Shown: piece after piece, positions 9,297 through 18,971 of the stretch
How positions within the stretch are numbered: position 1 is the first letter of the stretch
Layout: every line of letters starts with the position of its first letter
Origin: Chloroflexota bacterium
GTDB lineage: Bacteria > Chloroflexota > Anaerolineae > Anaerolineales > E44-bin32
Length of the DNA: 44,554 nucleotides
Assembly (NCBI GenBank): GCA_024277995.1
Contig: JAJRUD010000016.1
Location: forward strand, 1 to 44,554
Direction of reading: 5' to 3'
Translations under genes and position numbers: made by a program
The notes under the pieces: generated by a model
What the model saw: the letters and a program-made list of their open reading frames with translations, nothing else
Databases searched by the model: none
Told to the model about the DNA's origin: nothing

Positions 9297-9932
9297 ATGG
9301 CCAATGTCCGTAGCAATGAGTCCTGGCTGCAGGATCTGGCGCAGCCGGGGCCGGCGCGGGAAACTGCGCTGGCCGAACTGCGCCGCGTCTTGCTGCGGGG
9401 ATTGCCCTACGCATTGGCCTCGTGGCTGCCATCCAGCGACCCGCAATTCGACAGCTTTGTTGATGAGGTGATCCAGGATACGCTGGTCCGGGTCCTGGAT
9501 CGGCTTGATTCCTTTGAAGGTCGCAGCCGTTTCACTACCTGGGTACAGAAGATCGCGGTGCGTATTGCACTCAGCGAATTGCGCCGCAAGCGCTGGCGGG
9601 ACGTCTCGCTGGACGGCCTGCTGGAGGTGAGCGGCGAGTCGGGGTTGGGGTTGATGACTGACCCCGCGCCGGGGCCGGAGGCGGCCGTCGAGCGTTCCGA
9701 CGTGATGGCGCGCGTGTGGCGTATCGTGGAGGAGGAACTGACCGATAAGCAGCGCGCCATGCTGGTCGCCACCCGGCTGCACGGCATGCCGCTGGAAGAA
9801 GCAGCACGCCGCATGGACACCAACCGCAACGCGCTTTACAAGCTGCTCCACGACGCGCGCCGAAGGCTGAAGAAACGCCTGGGAGCCGAGGGGCTCAGCG
9901 TGGCGGACGTGCTGGCAGCCTTCGAGGATTAG
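9297..9932 (+). CDS. ECF-type RNA polymerase sigma factor
   Basis: Sigma-70 region 2-like FVDEVIQDTLVRVLDRLDSFEGRSRFTTWVQKIAVRIALSELRRKRWRDVSLD and region 4-like LTDKQRAMLVATRLHGMPLEEAARRMDTNRNALYKLLHDARRRLKKRL. Confidence 0.9.
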   Translation: MANVRSNESWLQDLAQPGPARETALAELRRVLLRGLPYALASWLPSSDPQFDSFVDEVIQDTLVRVLDRLDSFEGRSRFTTWVQKIAVRIALSELRRKRWRDVSLDGLLEVSGESGLGLMTDPAPGPEAAVERSDVMARVWRIVEEELTDKQRAMLVATRLHGMPLEEAARRMDTNRNALYKLLHDARRRLKKRLGAEGLSVADVLAAFED

Positions 9933-10067
9933 GGGCCAGCAGAGGTGTCTCCTGGGATGATCCCCTGCCGCGCCGATGCAGGGGTCTCGGGGCCAGGCTG
10001 TGCGATCTGGGTCTGTGAAGTAAGGTTAGCCCCACCGGCAGCGTCAGGTGAGTAGGATGAGTATGCC

Positions 10068-10316
10068 ATGATGCCAAAGTCAAAAGGGATCTTGAAGCGC
10101 TTGATGGAGCAGATCGAGCGGACGCAGGAGGTGGAATACGATTGCGGTGAGGTCCACCGCCTGCTGGACCAGTATGCCGAGCTCTGTCTTGAGCAGGGTG
10201 AGGATGCCCGGAACTTGATGCCGCTGGTGCGGCAGCACCTGGAGCTGTGCCCTGATTGCAAGGAGGAATTGGACGCCCTGCTGCGAGCCTTGGAAGCGAC
10301 CCAGGACGAAACCTAG
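10068..10316 (+). CDS. Soluble zinc-finger (HxxxCxxC) putative anti-sigma factor
   Basis: 82 aa with HLELCPDC (Hx3Cx2C) motif; next gene after the ECF sigma factor; no TM segment. Confidence 0.65.
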   Translation: MMPKSKGILKRLMEQIERTQEVEYDCGEVHRLLDQYAELCLEQGEDARNLMPLVRQHLELCPDCKEELDALLRALEATQDET

Positions 10317-10344
10317 CCGAGCCGTTCTAAAGCCGCAGGCCCCT

Positions 10345-10369
10345 GGCCCCGCAGATCGCGGGGCCTTTT
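10345..10369 (+). terminator. Rho-independent terminator
   Basis: GGCCCCGC-AGATC-GCGGGGCC followed by TTTT. Confidence 0.85.
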
Positions 10370-10559
10370 CGTTCTTCATGCCTCGGCGGCCCTTCGGCAG
10401 GCTCAGGGTTTCTCCCCGGTCGGCATGGGTCCGGGTTTGCTGACCATCACCGTGGCTTTGACAGTCATCCTCGGCACGCTGCGCCTGCAGGCCGGGCTGC
10501 TGGTGGGCTTCTATCGGAGCGAGACCGGGCGGGTGCAAGGGTAAGGATTGCGACCCCCG

Positions 10560-10637
10560 CTGCGTCCATATGGTGGACGCAGAAGGCGGCGTTCTCTCCT
10601 CCTCCTGGAGCCCCGGGGACATCAATCTCCGGGGCTC
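10560..10637. repeat. Two adjacent hairpins in non-coding sequence
   Basis: CTGCGTCC(10560-10567)/GGACGCAG(10575-10582) and GAGCCCCGG(10608-10616)/CCGGGGCTC(10629-10637). Confidence 0.6.
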
Positions 10638-10845
10638 TGACGTGGATTGCCTGCAAGCGGCGCAAGGCCTGTCCGGCAGTGTGGCATTGGGCGTATCATT
10701 CATTCACCCCGGCCGCTTGGTGGTGAGCGTCGCATGGAGGCCGGGGCGAGAAGGTGGCAATGGCCAGAGAGCGCGAGCGGGAGCAGTGCGTCATGCTGAA
10801 CAGGGCGAGGGTCTGTCCGCATGACTATCTCAGGGAGGTGAGCTA

Positions 10846-11595
10846 GTGATCGAGGCGTTGATCTTCGATTTGGATGGGACCCTGGTGCAGACGGAGCGCC
10901 TGAAGGCGCTTTCCTATGCGCGGGCGGCGATCGAGCTGCGACCGGGAGCGGTCGACGAGGACGAGGTGCTGGCGGCCTTCAAGCAGGTCGTGGGGCGCTC
11001 GCGGCAGGAGGTGGCTGAGGCCTTGTTGAAGCGCTTCGGCCTGCAGGAGGCGGCGCGGGCGCGCGTGGCGCAGTACGGCGTGCACGAGCCCTGGCAGGCC
11101 TTCGTCCAGATAAGGCTGGGTTATTACCATGCGATGCTCAAGGATCCGCAGGTGTTATTGGCCGACCAATGGCCGCACAACATAGCGCTGCTGCAGGTGG
11201 CCCGCCGGGCAGGCTGCAAGGTGGCGCTGGTGACGATGTCCACATGCGTGCAGGCCAGGCACGTGCTGGAAGCGCTGAAACTGGGGGATGCCTTCGACTT
11301 CGTGGCGACGCGCGATGACGTGGAGATGGGCAAGCCGGACCCCGAGATCTATCGTCTGGCCCTGCAGGCCCTGAAGGTTCCTGCCGATCGGGCAGTGGCC
11401 ATCGAGGACTCCCCCGTCGGCGTCCGGGCGGCGTTGGCCGCCGGGGTGCACGTGGTGGCGGTGGCCACGCCCTTCACGCGTGACGGTCTGCACGCGCTGC
11501 ATTCGCTGCCGCCGGAATGGATCGTGGACGAAGCGGACGCGCTGCCACGGGTGGTGGAGCGCATGGTTGAACATCAGGTCCATCATGGGGGTTAG
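10846..11595 (+). CDS. HAD-superfamily hydrolase (beta-phosphoglucomutase-like)
   Basis: IFDLDGTLVQTE, KPDPEIYRLALQAL, AIEDSPVGVRAALAAG; GTG start with GGGAGG RBS. Confidence 0.9.
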   Translation: MIEALIFDLDGTLVQTERLKALSYARAAIELRPGAVDEDEVLAAFKQVVGRSRQEVAEALLKRFGLQEAARARVAQYGVHEPWQAFVQIRLGYYHAMLKDPQVLLADQWPHNIALLQVARRAGCKVALVTMSTCVQARHVLEALKLGDAFDFVATRDDVEMGKPDPEIYRLALQALKVPADRAVAIEDSPVGVRAALAAGVHVVAVATPFTRDGLHALHSLPPEWIVDEADALPRVVERMVEHQVHHGG

Positions 11596-11670
11596 GGCCG
11601 AGGGAGAAGCGGAAGCGCCGCGCGCTGGCTCGAGTGCGCCGCGGCCGTTTCCGTGCCTGCGGCGGGTCCT

Positions 11671-12669
11671 TCACTCGGGTGGGAAGTCGCCTGCCGGGGT
11701 GGGGTGGTGGCCTTCGCCGGAGGCGCTGGGCGGGTCCACGTGCACCGTGGCTGAGGTCAGGTAGGGCAGGTGGCGCAGGAGCTGGTCGCAGATCTGCTGG
11801 GCGATGTGATGCCCCTGTTCCACCGTCAGGCCGGCCGGTACGGTGACGTTGAGCTCGGCGTGCATGCGGTGGCCCAGCCAGCGCACGCGCACTTCGGAGA
11901 CCTGGAGTGCACCCTGTACGTGCCCTGCGGCGTGGTGGATCTCATCCACCACCTCAGGGTCCACGCCGTCCAGCAGGCGCGTGAACACGGAGCGACCGGT
12001 TTCCCAGGCGATGCGCAAGATAGCCAGGGTGATGAGCAGCCCGGCGATGGGATCTGCCAGCGGGTAGCCGAGCCAGACGCCGGCTGTGCCGGCCAGCACA
12101 GCCAGGCTGGTGATGCCGTCCACCCGGGCGTGATAGCCGTCGGCGACCAGCGCGGCGCTGCCGATCTGCTTGCCGACCCGGATGCGGTAGAGAGCCACGG
12201 CCTCATTGCCCAGAAAACCGATGACGGAGGCCAGAGCCACGACCCACAGATGCCTGACCGGCTGCGGCTCGCGCAGGCGCTGGAAGGACTGGTAGCCGGC
12301 CAGCGCCGCGCTGGCCAGGATGGCGAGCAGGATGATCAGGCCGGCCATGTCTTCCAGCCGGCCGTAGCCGTAGGTGAAGCGCTTGCTGGGTTTCAGCTGC
12401 CCCAGGCGGAAGGCGATCCACAGCGGGATGGCGGTGAAGGCGTCTCCCAGGTTGTGAATGGTGTCCGCCAGCAGGGCCACGCTGCCCGAGAGCACGGCGA
12501 TGATGACCTGCAGCAGGGCGGTGGCCAGCAATCCCAGCAGCGAAACACGCACGGCCCGCATGCCGCGCACCGAAGAGAGCAGCGCGGGTTCGACGGCGCC
12601 GTGGCTGTGCCGGACGCGCGCGTGGGACAGGGGGCCGTGCTCGTGGTGCTCGTCGTGGGGGGCTGCCAT
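11671..12669 (-). CDS. Cation diffusion facilitator (CDF) family transporter
   Basis: VALLADTIHNLGDAFTAIPLWIAF and C-terminal VRWLGHRMHAELNVTVPAGLTVEQGHHIAQQICDQL...VHVDPP. Confidence 0.92.
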   Translation of the reverse strand: MAAPHDEHHEHGPLSHARVRHSHGAVEPALLSSVRGMRAVRVSLLGLLATALLQVIIAVLSGSVALLADTIHNLGDAFTAIPLWIAFRLGQLKPSKRFTYGYGRLEDMAGLIILLAILASAALAGYQSFQRLREPQPVRHLWVVALASVIGFLGNEAVALYRIRVGKQIGSAALVADGYHARVDGITSLAVLAGTAGVWLGYPLADPIAGLLITLAILRIAWETGRSVFTRLLDGVDPEVVDEIHHAAGHVQGALQVSEVRVRWLGHRMHAELNVTVPAGLTVEQGHHIAQQICDQLLRHLPYLTSATVHVDPPSASGEGHHPTPAGDFPPE

Positions 12670-12685
12670 CTATGCCTTTCCCGGT

Positions 12686-13531
12686 TCAGGGGGCAGCGCA
12701 GCGCCTGAGGCGACGGTGGGTCTGCATCCAATCCACGGCGAAGTCCACCAGGGGGCGCTGCGGCATCAACATGGCCTCCCCAACGCCTGCTCTTCCCCGC
12801 TGCACCAGGCCCGTCTGCTGGGCGAAAGCCTCGCCGATGAGGGGAAAATCATCGCTCTCCAGGTCGAGGTCTTCGAAGATCATCCAGCGCCTTTCGCCCT
12901 GGATCGTGACCGGCGCGCCGACCTGGATGGTGCTCTTCCCTGGGAATCGAGCGCGGTGCTCGGCCAGGTGGAGCGAGGTGTTGCTCTCGTGCCCCACGCC
13001 CAGCAGCAGGACCCACGCCTCGGCCAGGTAGAGACGCGCCAGCGGGGAGCCCTCTCCCAGGCCGTTGGCCAGGGGATGCGGCTCCAGGATCGAGGGTGCG
13101 CCCGGGCCCCGGGCGGCGAAGGAAACCTGTGGGTGCGAGCTGCGCTGGACGCCGCCCTGCTTGCGGAAGCATTCGGGGATCGCGCCCATGCCGCGCGTGG
13201 GGGTCAGATCGGGATCGAAAGGTGGCATGGTCTCGCGGATGGTCTCCCACCACGTTTCGGGGACCGGCGGGTTTTCCCAGCTGGCCGGATCCGACAGGTC
13301 GCCGGAGTGGGTGGGCATCACCAGCGTCCCTTGTGGGCCGAGCGCTGCCTCCAGCGCCAGGATCACCGCCACCGGGCCGCCGCAGACCCATCCCAGGGCG
13401 CTCAAGGAGGCGTGCACGAGCAGCGTCATGCCGCGCCTCACGCCCAGGCGCTCCAGATCCTCGCGCAGATGGGTCTGCGTGATGGGGCCTTCCCGGGATC
13501 GCTGGATCGCGTCGGCCTCGGGCATGGGCAT
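12686..13531 (-). CDS. Aminoglycoside 3-N-acetyltransferase-like (AAC(3)/YokD family)
   Basis: [83 protein letters not shown]; start overlaps the dcd stop by 1 nt. Confidence 0.88.
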   Translation of the reverse strand: MPMPEADAIQRSREGPITQTHLREDLERLGVRRGMTLLVHASLSALGWVCGGPVAVILALEAALGPQGTLVMPTHSGDLSDPASWENPPVPETWWETIRETMPPFDPDLTPTRGMGAIPECFRKQGGVQRSSHPQVSFAARGPGAPSILEPHPLANGLGEGSPLARLYLAEAWVLLLGVGHESNTSLHLAEHRARFPGKSTIQVGAPVTIQGERRWMIFEDLDLESDDFPLIGEAFAQQTGLVQRGRAGVGEAMLMPQRPLVDFAVDWMQTHRRLRRCAAP

Positions 13532-14085
13532 CACAGCCTGGGAAGTTCGATCCGTTGCTGCTTCTGGTACTTGCCCTTCTTCTCGGCGTAGGAGAGCAGG
13601 CAGGGTTCGTCGGCCTCGAAGAAGAGCACCTGTGCGATGCCCTCGTTGGCGTAGATGCGGGCGGGCAGGGGCGTGGTGTTGGAGATCTCCAGGGTGACGT
13701 ATCCTTCCCATTCCGGCTCGAAAGGCGTGACGTTGACGATGATGCCGCAGCGGGCGTAGGTCGACTTGCCGACACAGATGGTGAGCACGTTGCGTGGGAT
13801 GCGGAAGTATTCCACCGTGCGTGCCAGGGCGAAGGAGTTGGGCGGGATCACGCACACCTGGCCCTTGAAATCCACCATGGAGGCTTTGTCGAAGTCCTTG
13901 GGGTCCACCACGGCGGAGAATACGTTGGTGAAGATCTTGAACTCGTCGGCGACGCGGATATCGTAGCCATACGAGGAGACCCCATAGGAGATGACGCCAT
14001 CGCGCACCTGTTCTTCGACGAAGGGATCGATCATGCCATGTTCGCGCGCCATGCGCAGGATCCAGTGGTCGGGCTTCAGGCCCAT
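13531..14085 (-). CDS. dcd: dCTP deaminase
   Basis: [14 protein letters not shown]...[18 protein letters not shown]...[54 protein letters not shown]. Confidence 0.95.
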   Translation of the reverse strand: MGLKPDHWILRMAREHGMIDPFVEEQVRDGVISYGVSSYGYDIRVADEFKIFTNVFSAVVDPKDFDKASMVDFKGQVCVIPPNSFALARTVEYFRIPRNVLTICVGKSTYARCGIIVNVTPFEPEWEGYVTLEISNTTPLPARIYANEGIAQVLFFEADEPCLLSYAEKKGKYQKQQRIELPRL

Positions 14086-14115
14086 GAGTACCCTCCTTGG
14101 TGTGTGATGCGTCCT

Positions 14116-14892
14116 TCAGCGCCCATGCGGGTCGGATTGGACGGGGTTGGTGAGCGTCCCCAGGCCCTCGATTTCCACGCTGACCTCGTCGCCTTCGACC
14201 AGCAGCCCGACGCCGGCCGGCGTGCCGGTGAGGATCACGTCTCCCGGCTCGAGGGTCATGATCGAAGAGATGAAAGCCAGCAGTTGGGGAACGGGGAAAA
14301 TCATATCGCGCGTCGAAGCCATCTGGCGCATCTGGCCGTTGACCGAGCAGGTGATCAGCACGTCGGCCGGGTCCAGCTCGGTCTCGATCCAGGGGCCCAG
14401 CGGGCAGAAGGTGTCGAAGCCTTTGCCGCGCGTCCACTGACCGTCGCGGAATTGCAGGTCGCGCGCCGTCACATCATTGGCGGCGGTGTAACCGAGGATG
14501 TAGTCGCCTGCCTGCTCCGGCGCGATCCAGCGCGTACGTGCTCCGATGACCACGGCCAATTCTGCTTCGTGCTCCACGCGTTGGGACTGAGGCGGCAGCA
14601 GGATGGGTTGGCCGGGGCCGATGACGGCGCTGGGGGGCTTCAGGAACAGCAGGGGGATCTCAGGGACTTCAGCGTCATGTTCGTCTGCGTGGGCCGCATA
14701 ATTGCGCCCCACGCAGACGATCTTGCCAGGGCTGACGGGGTTCAGCAGGTGAACCTCCTGCAGTGGACGCGCGGCCTCCTCGCGTCGGAACTCGCCGAAG
14801 GGTGAACCCTGCAGCACGCCGACGCGATCACCTGCCAGCCATCCCCAGGTCGGCGGGTCGTCAGGACTGGTGCGAAAGCGTAGGATGCGCAT
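14116..14892 (-). CDS. Fumarylacetoacetate hydrolase family protein
   Basis: [16 protein letters not shown]...[18 protein letters not shown]...[16 protein letters not shown]...[14 protein letters not shown]; start moved to 14892. Confidence 0.93.
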   Translation of the reverse strand: MRILRFRTSPDDPPTWGWLAGDRVGVLQGSPFGEFRREEAARPLQEVHLLNPVSPGKIVCVGRNYAAHADEHDAEVPEIPLLFLKPPSAVIGPGQPILLPPQSQRVEHEAELAVVIGARTRWIAPEQAGDYILGYTAANDVTARDLQFRDGQWTRGKGFDTFCPLGPWIETELDPADVLITCSVNGQMRQMASTRDMIFPVPQLLAFISSIMTLEPGDVILTGTPAGVGLLVEGDEVSVEIEGLGTLTNPVQSDPHGR

Positions 14893-15610
14893 CTTTTCCT
14901 CCCCCGGGGTGAGAATGTCGGCCTTCTGGCCGGAAGGGCTTGCGGGCCCACGCCAGATCGTAGTCCATCTGCCATGGGTAGACGTCGATATCGCCGAGGC
15001 CCAACCGATGCAGGACCTGTGGAAATCGCCGGCGCGAGAAGGTGCGGCCGAGGATGAGCGGCGCCTGCCAGCCCACCCGATTGGTGACCAGGAGCCACCC
15101 ACCGGGGCGCAGCACGCGCACCAGCTCCTGCAGGGTCGCGTAGGGGTTCGGTGTGAACTCGAGCACCTCCAGGCAGGCGACGGCGTCGAAGGTGCTCTCG
15201 GGAAAGGGAAGCGCCCCGGCTATGGATTGTACCCAATGTGTGGCCTGTGAGGGTGTCAGTCGACGCCCGATTTCGATCATGTGCCGGGATGCTTCGGCGT
15301 TGATCAAGGTGCCTGAAAAGAGCAGGGGGTGAGTCAGGGCGCGCGCCAGGCGGCCGCTGCCCGCTCCCACGTCGAGCACCAGCGCGCCCTGCAACTGGCC
15401 GAGGGCGGCGCCGAGCGGTGCCCCCAGGAAGCGGCGCTCCCAATCCCGGTCGAACTGCTTGATGGATTCGTAGCGTCTGGCGGTGAAATCGTAGAGCCAG
15501 ATGACGACCCGCGGGCCCAAATGTGTGCCCTCACAGATCCAGAGCTCCCAGTAGGCCAGGGCGAGGAGGAGCGCTCCACCGATGAGCAGAAACCATCCCA
15601 AGGGTTGCAC
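14861..15610 (-). CDS. Class I SAM-dependent methyltransferase with N-terminal membrane anchor
   Basis: N-terminal hydrophobic [34 protein letters not shown] motif I; 3' end overlaps the FAH start. Confidence 0.82.
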   Translation of the reverse strand: MQPLGWFLLIGGALLLALAYWELWICEGTHLGPRVVIWLYDFTARRYESIKQFDRDWERRFLGAPLGAALGQLQGALVLDVGAGSGRLARALTHPLLFSGTLINAEASRHMIEIGRRLTPSQATHWVQSIAGALPFPESTFDAVACLEVLEFTPNPYATLQELVRVLRPGGWLLVTNRVGWQAPLILGRTFSRRRFPQVLHRLGLGDIDVYPWQMDYDLAWARKPFRPEGRHSHPGGGKDAHPTLSHQS

Positions 15611-15658
15611 CAGGCAGGACGCCGACCCCGGGTCGGCGCTACGTTGAACTTCGGGGCA

Positions 15659-16519
15659 TCAACGGCGGCCACGGCCGCTGGCGCGGCCGTCACGTCCACC
15701 ACTGGCCAGCCGGCGCGCCATGGCCCGCACCCGTGCGTCCACCTCGCCGAAACGTCCAGGGCGCACTTCGGCGAGCATGCGCACCAGCGCGTAGACGATG
15801 GCTTGCAGCATGACCTGCCCCATCCCGGAGTCGCTGGAAGCGTGGGTGGCCAGCACCAGTTCGGCGTGGCGGGCGGCGCGCGCCGAGGGGGCGGTGACGA
15901 TGGCCGCCGTAGAGGCCTTGGCCGCTCGGGCCTCCTGCAGGGCACGTGCGATGAGCTGGGTTTCCTGCGCGGCTTCCAGCGCGATGACCAGATCGCCCTT
16001 GCGCACGCCGACGACGGCGCGCGCCAGATCGGCCGGCCCGCTGCGGGCCAGATGGATGGTGTAGCCGGCCGCTTCGAGCCAGCACACCAGACTTTGGGCG
16101 GCAGGCAGCGCCATCCCCTCCGCCAGCACCACGATGCGTGTCGCCTTGTCCAGGGCATTGATGAAGCGTTGGGCGTCTTTCTTGTCGAAGCCGCGACGGG
16201 TGAGCTCCATGGCGCGCGTCACCTCGGCCAGGGCGGCCTCGGCCGGGTGCTCGCCATCCTGGGCCGGTCGCTCGTCGAGCAGTTCACGGCGCACCCGCTG
16301 GCGGATCTCGCGTTGTAGCTGCGGATAGCCTGCATAGCCCAGGCGCTGCGCGAAGCGCACCACCGTTGCCGGGTCGACGTCCAGTTTGTGGGCCAATTCG
16401 GTTGCGGTCAGGAACGCGGCATGGGTGTATGAATCCAGCAGGAAATCCGCCAGGCGGATGAAGCTTGGCGAGAGCTGCTGTCGGGCTTGGCGAATACGCT
16501 CTTCGTACGATGCGGCCAT
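15659..16519 (-). CDS. MurR/RpiR-family transcriptional regulator (HTH + SIS)
   Basis: ATELAHKLDVDPATVVRFAQRLGYAGYPQLQREI followed by SIS-like domain. Confidence 0.92.
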   Translation of the reverse strand: MAASYEERIRQARQQLSPSFIRLADFLLDSYTHAAFLTATELAHKLDVDPATVVRFAQRLGYAGYPQLQREIRQRVRRELLDERPAQDGEHPAEAALAEVTRAMELTRRGFDKKDAQRFINALDKATRIVVLAEGMALPAAQSLVCWLEAAGYTIHLARSGPADLARAVVGVRKGDLVIALEAAQETQLIARALQEARAAKASTAAIVTAPSARAARHAELVLATHASSDSGMGQVMLQAIVYALVRMLAEVRPGRFGEVDARVRAMARRLASGGRDGRASGRGRR

Positions 16520-16612
16520 TGGCTCCTATCCGCTGGCTCGCAAGAGGCCATCCTGAGCAAGGCCCGCAAACTATAGCACAAGGCCGCCCGGGGGGCAAAA
16601 GGCCCCGCCGCG

Positions 16613-16641
16613 TTGACTGTGCCCGGGCCCCCCGCTATAAT
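16613..16641 (+). promoter_or_regulatory. Sigma-70-type promoter of tRNA-Val
   Basis: TTGACT-N17-TATAAT ending 6 nt before the tRNA 5' end. Confidence 0.85.
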
Positions 16642-16647
16642 GCCTTC

Positions 16648-16721
16648 GGGCGGATAGCTCAGTTGGTTAGAGCACTTCTCTTACACAGAAGGGGTCGCAG
16701 GTTCGAGTCCTGTTCCGCCCA
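16648..16721 (+). tRNA. tRNA-Val (anticodon UAC)
   Basis: GGGCGGA/TCCGCCC acceptor stem, GCTC...GAGC D-arm, CTTCT-CTTACAC-AGAAG anticodon arm (TAC), GCAGG-TTCGAGT-CCTGT T-arm; CCA not encoded. Confidence 0.95.
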
Positions 16722-16728
16722 CCTCCTT

Positions 16729-16746
16729 GCCCCCAGACATGGGGGC
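16729..16746 (+). terminator. Terminator downstream of tRNA-Val
   Basis: GCCCCCA-GACA-TGGGGGC followed by TCTTT. Confidence 0.75.
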
Positions 16747-17245
16747 TCTTTCCATGTTCGGCCCCTGGATGCAATGTGGCGTTCAGCTGCATAGGTCCAT
16801 GGGCTTGTTGCGCGCGTGGCGCCCATCAGGTCGGAGGGGCCTTGGGAAGCCGTTCCAGCGGACCGGGTGTCACCAGGGGGCCGAGATCGGCCCGGAAGCA
16901 AGGGGCCAACGGAAGAAAGGGCGGTCCGGCCGATCGGGCTGCAACAGCAGAGGGATGGGCATGAGTTTTGCAGCTCTTGATGGGCCATGATACCCTCTGG
17001 CGGGGCATGCAACATCAATTGCTCTGAAAGGACCGCAGGCCGTTCGCCTCGGCGTGTTGCGACCGTGGGGCACTTGCTCGCACGGGGTGCGAACCTGTTC
17101 CGTTCACCGGCCGGGAGCCGCGGGGGTGTGATAGCCTCAAGCAGCAGCCCCTGCATTTGCGGGGCGACTTGGCTAAGCGAGCATGCACAGCCGGGTCAAC
17201 CGGCCTTGGGCGCCGGCGCCCTTCTTCGTCCGGGAGGATTGCGGG

Positions 17246-18832
17246 GTGAAACCTCGACTCTTGTTGCCGCTCTCCATGCTGTTCCTGCTTTTCGGTTGTC
17301 TGCCTGCCGCCGAGCGTGATCCCACGCCCAGCGCACGTCCCCCCAGCGGCACGATCACCCTGCCGCCAGCATACACCGCGACGACGGAGCCCACACTCAC
17401 CCCGACGCTCACACCCATCCCTACGCCGGACCTGCCCATCGATGATCTGGCGTCCCAGGCGGCGGGGTTGCTGCCTGAGTTCGAAGGTGACCTGGCATCT
17501 CTGGTGTCGGCGACGCGCTATGCCATCGACCTGCAGGTCGAGTTCGATCCACAAGGTGAACGGGCGACCCTGCGGGGTGTGGCCCGCATCCGTTTCATCA
17601 ACCCGTTGTCGGAGCCCCTGGCAGACGTGGTCCTGATGTTGTGGCCCAACGATGCGCAGTATCGGGCGGAGATGGAGGCCGGACCGGTGTGGGTGGGCGA
17701 GCTCATGGTGGAGCCGGAACCCATTCTGGAGGGACTGGCCCTGCGCGTCCCGCTGCCGGAACCTCTGGCTGCCGGGTCCGTGCTGAATCTCAACCTGCCC
17801 TTCCGGATCGACACCTCGGGGCCCATCGGCGACGCGACGCCCCAGCGTTTCGGCATCACGAATGGCGTGCTGCTGGCGCCCACCTTCTATCCCCTGGTGC
17901 CGCGGCTGGTCGATGGGGAATGGCAGGCCGAGCCGGCCCCGGCGGGCGGCGATACCACAAATTCCGAAATCGCCTTCTACGACGTGCGCATCAGCGCGCC
18001 GGCGGAGTTCGACATCGTGGCCTCCGGGGTGGAAATAGAAAGGACGACGCTGGAGGATGGCAGGCAGCAGGTGCGGTTTGTCAGCGGGCCCATGCGCGAT
18101 TTCGCCTTCGCGCTGGGAGAGTTCGAAGTTCGGGAGCGCAGCGTGGACGGCGTCAGCGTGCGGGCCTGGGTCCTGCCCAAGCACCAGGACCAGATGGGGC
18201 GCATGCTGCGCGCCGCGGCCGACCAGGTTCGAATCATGAACGACCTGGTGGGACCCTACCCTTATCCCGAGCTGGACGTGGTCGACGCGCCCGGCGCTTT
18301 CGGGGGTATCGAGTACCCGGGTCTGGTCTTCGTCGGCACGCTGGGAACATCGTGGCTCATCGAGCCCACCGTGCACGAGGTCGCCCATCAGTGGTTCTAC
18401 GGCCTGATCGGCGATGATCAGGTGCATGAGCCGTGGCTGGACGAGGCGGCGGCGACCTATGGAGAGGTGCTGTACTACGAAGGCGTGGGGGACAGCGGCA
18501 AGGCCACGGGGCTGCTCGACAACTTCCGTTCCTGGTTGCGCGATTCACGAAACCCCAAGAAGCCCATCGGCCTGGGCGTCGCGCAGTACGCCTCGGAGAG
18601 GGATTACGCACTCTACGTCTATCTGAAGGGCGCCCTCTTCTTCGACGCCTTGCGCAACAGGCTTGGGGACCGGGTCTTCTTCGACTTCCTGCGTGCCTAT
18701 TATCAGGAGAATCGCTACGGCTTCGCAGACTCGGATGCCTTTCAAGAGGCGGCCGAGTCTGCCTGCGCCTGCGACCTGGAGGCCATGTTCGACCTGTGGG
18801 TCTATGAGGGGGGTGAGGTGCCGCTGCCCTGA
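17246..18832 (+). CDS. M1-family-like zinc metallopeptidase, predicted lipoprotein
   Basis: VHEVAHQWFYGLIGDDQVHEPWLDEAAATYGEVLYYE (HExxH...E); GTG start gives MKPRLLLPLSMLFLLFGC lipobox with GGGAGG RBS. Confidence 0.88.
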   Translation: MKPRLLLPLSMLFLLFGCLPAAERDPTPSARPPSGTITLPPAYTATTEPTLTPTLTPIPTPDLPIDDLASQAAGLLPEFEGDLASLVSATRYAIDLQVEFDPQGERATLRGVARIRFINPLSEPLADVVLMLWPNDAQYRAEMEAGPVWVGELMVEPEPILEGLALRVPLPEPLAAGSVLNLNLPFRIDTSGPIGDATPQRFGITNGVLLAPTFYPLVPRLVDGEWQAEPAPAGGDTTNSEIAFYDVRISAPAEFDIVASGVEIERTTLEDGRQQVRFVSGPMRDFAFALGEFEVRERSVDGVSVRAWVLPKHQDQMGRMLRAAADQVRIMNDLVGPYPYPELDVVDAPGAFGGIEYPGLVFVGTLGTSWLIEPTVHEVAHQWFYGLIGDDQVHEPWLDEAAATYGEVLYYEGVGDSGKATGLLDNFRSWLRDSRNPKKPIGLGVAQYASERDYALYVYLKGALFFDALRNRLGDRVFFDFLRAYYQENRYGFADSDAFQEAAESACACDLEAMFDLWVYEGGEVPLP

Positions 18833-18971
18833 GCGCATGCGGGAGGACGGCTGCATCTTTCGCGCTCGAACGGTTGCAGAGAGGCAGCGTGCCATGTCCC
18901 CACAACGAGACCATCTGTGAGCCGCGAGCTGCGACAGGTGTGAGGACCGTGCTCGGACCCGGCCGGCGGCC

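Noticed and set aside
10759-10846. Possible short leader peptide (MAREREREQCVMLNRARVCPHDYLREVS) ending at the HAD gene GTG start
   Set aside because: Short, low complexity and could arise by chance; no supporting structure or clear RBS.
12458-14805. Plus-strand ORFs of 377 and 416 aa (12458-13591, 13555-14805)
   Set aside because: Antisense to AAC(3)-like, dcd and FAH genes, all of which have strong family motifs on the minus strand.
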